Shown: piece by piece, positions 5,324-5,388 of the stretch
Layout of the letters: each line of letters opens with the position of its first letter
Numbering within the stretch: position 1 is the first letter of the stretch
DNA from: Candidatus Aminicenantota bacterium
Lineage (GTDB): Bacteria > Acidobacteriota > Aminicenantia > Aminicenantales > UBA4085
Length of the DNA: 5,388 bases
Assembly: GCA_003154255.1 (NCBI GenBank)
Contig: PMCY01000013.1
Coordinates: 1 to 5,388 of the forward strand
Direction: 5' to 3'
Position numbers and translations under genes: made by a program
Notes under the pieces: model-generated
Told to the model about the DNA's origin: nothing
Database searches by the model: none
What the model saw: only the letters and a program-made list of their open reading frames with translations

Positions 5324-5388
5324 TTAAGCCGCGGGCGAGTGGCCGATCTTCTCCATCCCGTCCATGTACTTCTGTAGAGCGGCCGGGA
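5324..5388 (-). CDS. C-terminal end of an unidentified gene (partial)
   Basis: Reading the minus strand from the window edge, a frame is open for 20 codons and ends at TAA (5324-5326). The visible end contains LQKYMDGMEKIGHSPAA, which has normal high-GC codon use and amphipathic helix character, unlike random sequence. It is followed by a strong hairpin, as expected for a true gene end. The rest lies beyond the window, and I cannot name the product. It is separated from the TetR gene by its own terminator-like hairpin and a new promoter, so it is probably a different transcription unit. Confidence 0.5.
   Translation of the reverse strand, partial: PAALQKYMDGMEKIGHSPAA

Overview
The window looks like a piece of a moderately G+C-rich bacterial chromosome. 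The coding parts at both ends are GC-rich. The middle (about 1.5-3.2 kb) is more AT-rich, gene-poor and scarred by insertion-sequence debris. The lineage cannot be fixed from the sequence. A serine-palmitoyltransferase-type enzyme and a tRNA-Ser gene with no encoded CCA argue against an ordinary enteric proteobacterium and would fit, for example, an acidobacterium-like, Aminicenantes-like, myxobacterial or Bacteroidota-related genome. That is inference only. Every gene that can be supported lies on the minus strand, apart from one IS remnant and one doubtful small ORF.

Layout, left to right. Bases 1-44 are a solo end of an IS3-like element. Bases 221-1516 (minus) encode a probable exported protein of the erythromycin esterase/ChaN-like superfamily. 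Bases 1517-2222 hold no convincing gene, only a possible 47-residue Cys-containing ORF (1975-2118) and several inverted repeats. Bases 2223-2718 (minus) are the 3' part of a gene for a probably exported beta-rich protein; its 5' end has been replaced by an IS3-family left end (2718-2933) carrying a broken orfA. Bases 2934-3161 are non-coding up to the terminator of the next gene. Bases 3162-3249 (minus) are tRNA-Ser(UGA), whose 3' end also forms one arm of a 13-bp terminator-like stem. Bases 3309-4508 (minus) encode a PLP-dependent alpha-oxoamine synthase, best read as serine palmitoyltransferase. Bases 4527-5162 (minus) encode a TetR-family repressor. A perfect 25-bp palindrome and a promoter lie just upstream of it. 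Bases 5258-5310 form a large GC-rich nested hairpin, and 5324-5388 hold the last 20 codons of a further minus-strand gene.

How the parts may work together. The TetR gene is promoter-proximal and is followed after 17 bases by the serine-palmitoyltransferase-like gene, which has a strong Shine-Dalgarno sequence. This reads as a two-gene autoregulated operon in which a ligand-sensing repressor binds the 25-bp palindrome and controls the first committed step of sphingoid-base synthesis. No terminator is visible between the synthase gene and the tRNA, so the tRNA terminator may end both transcripts. I see no CRISPR array, defence island, phage module or complete mobile element. The least ordinary signals are the tRNA 3' end doubling as a terminator arm, the repressor-synthase operon with its perfect operator, and the IS-truncated reading frame.
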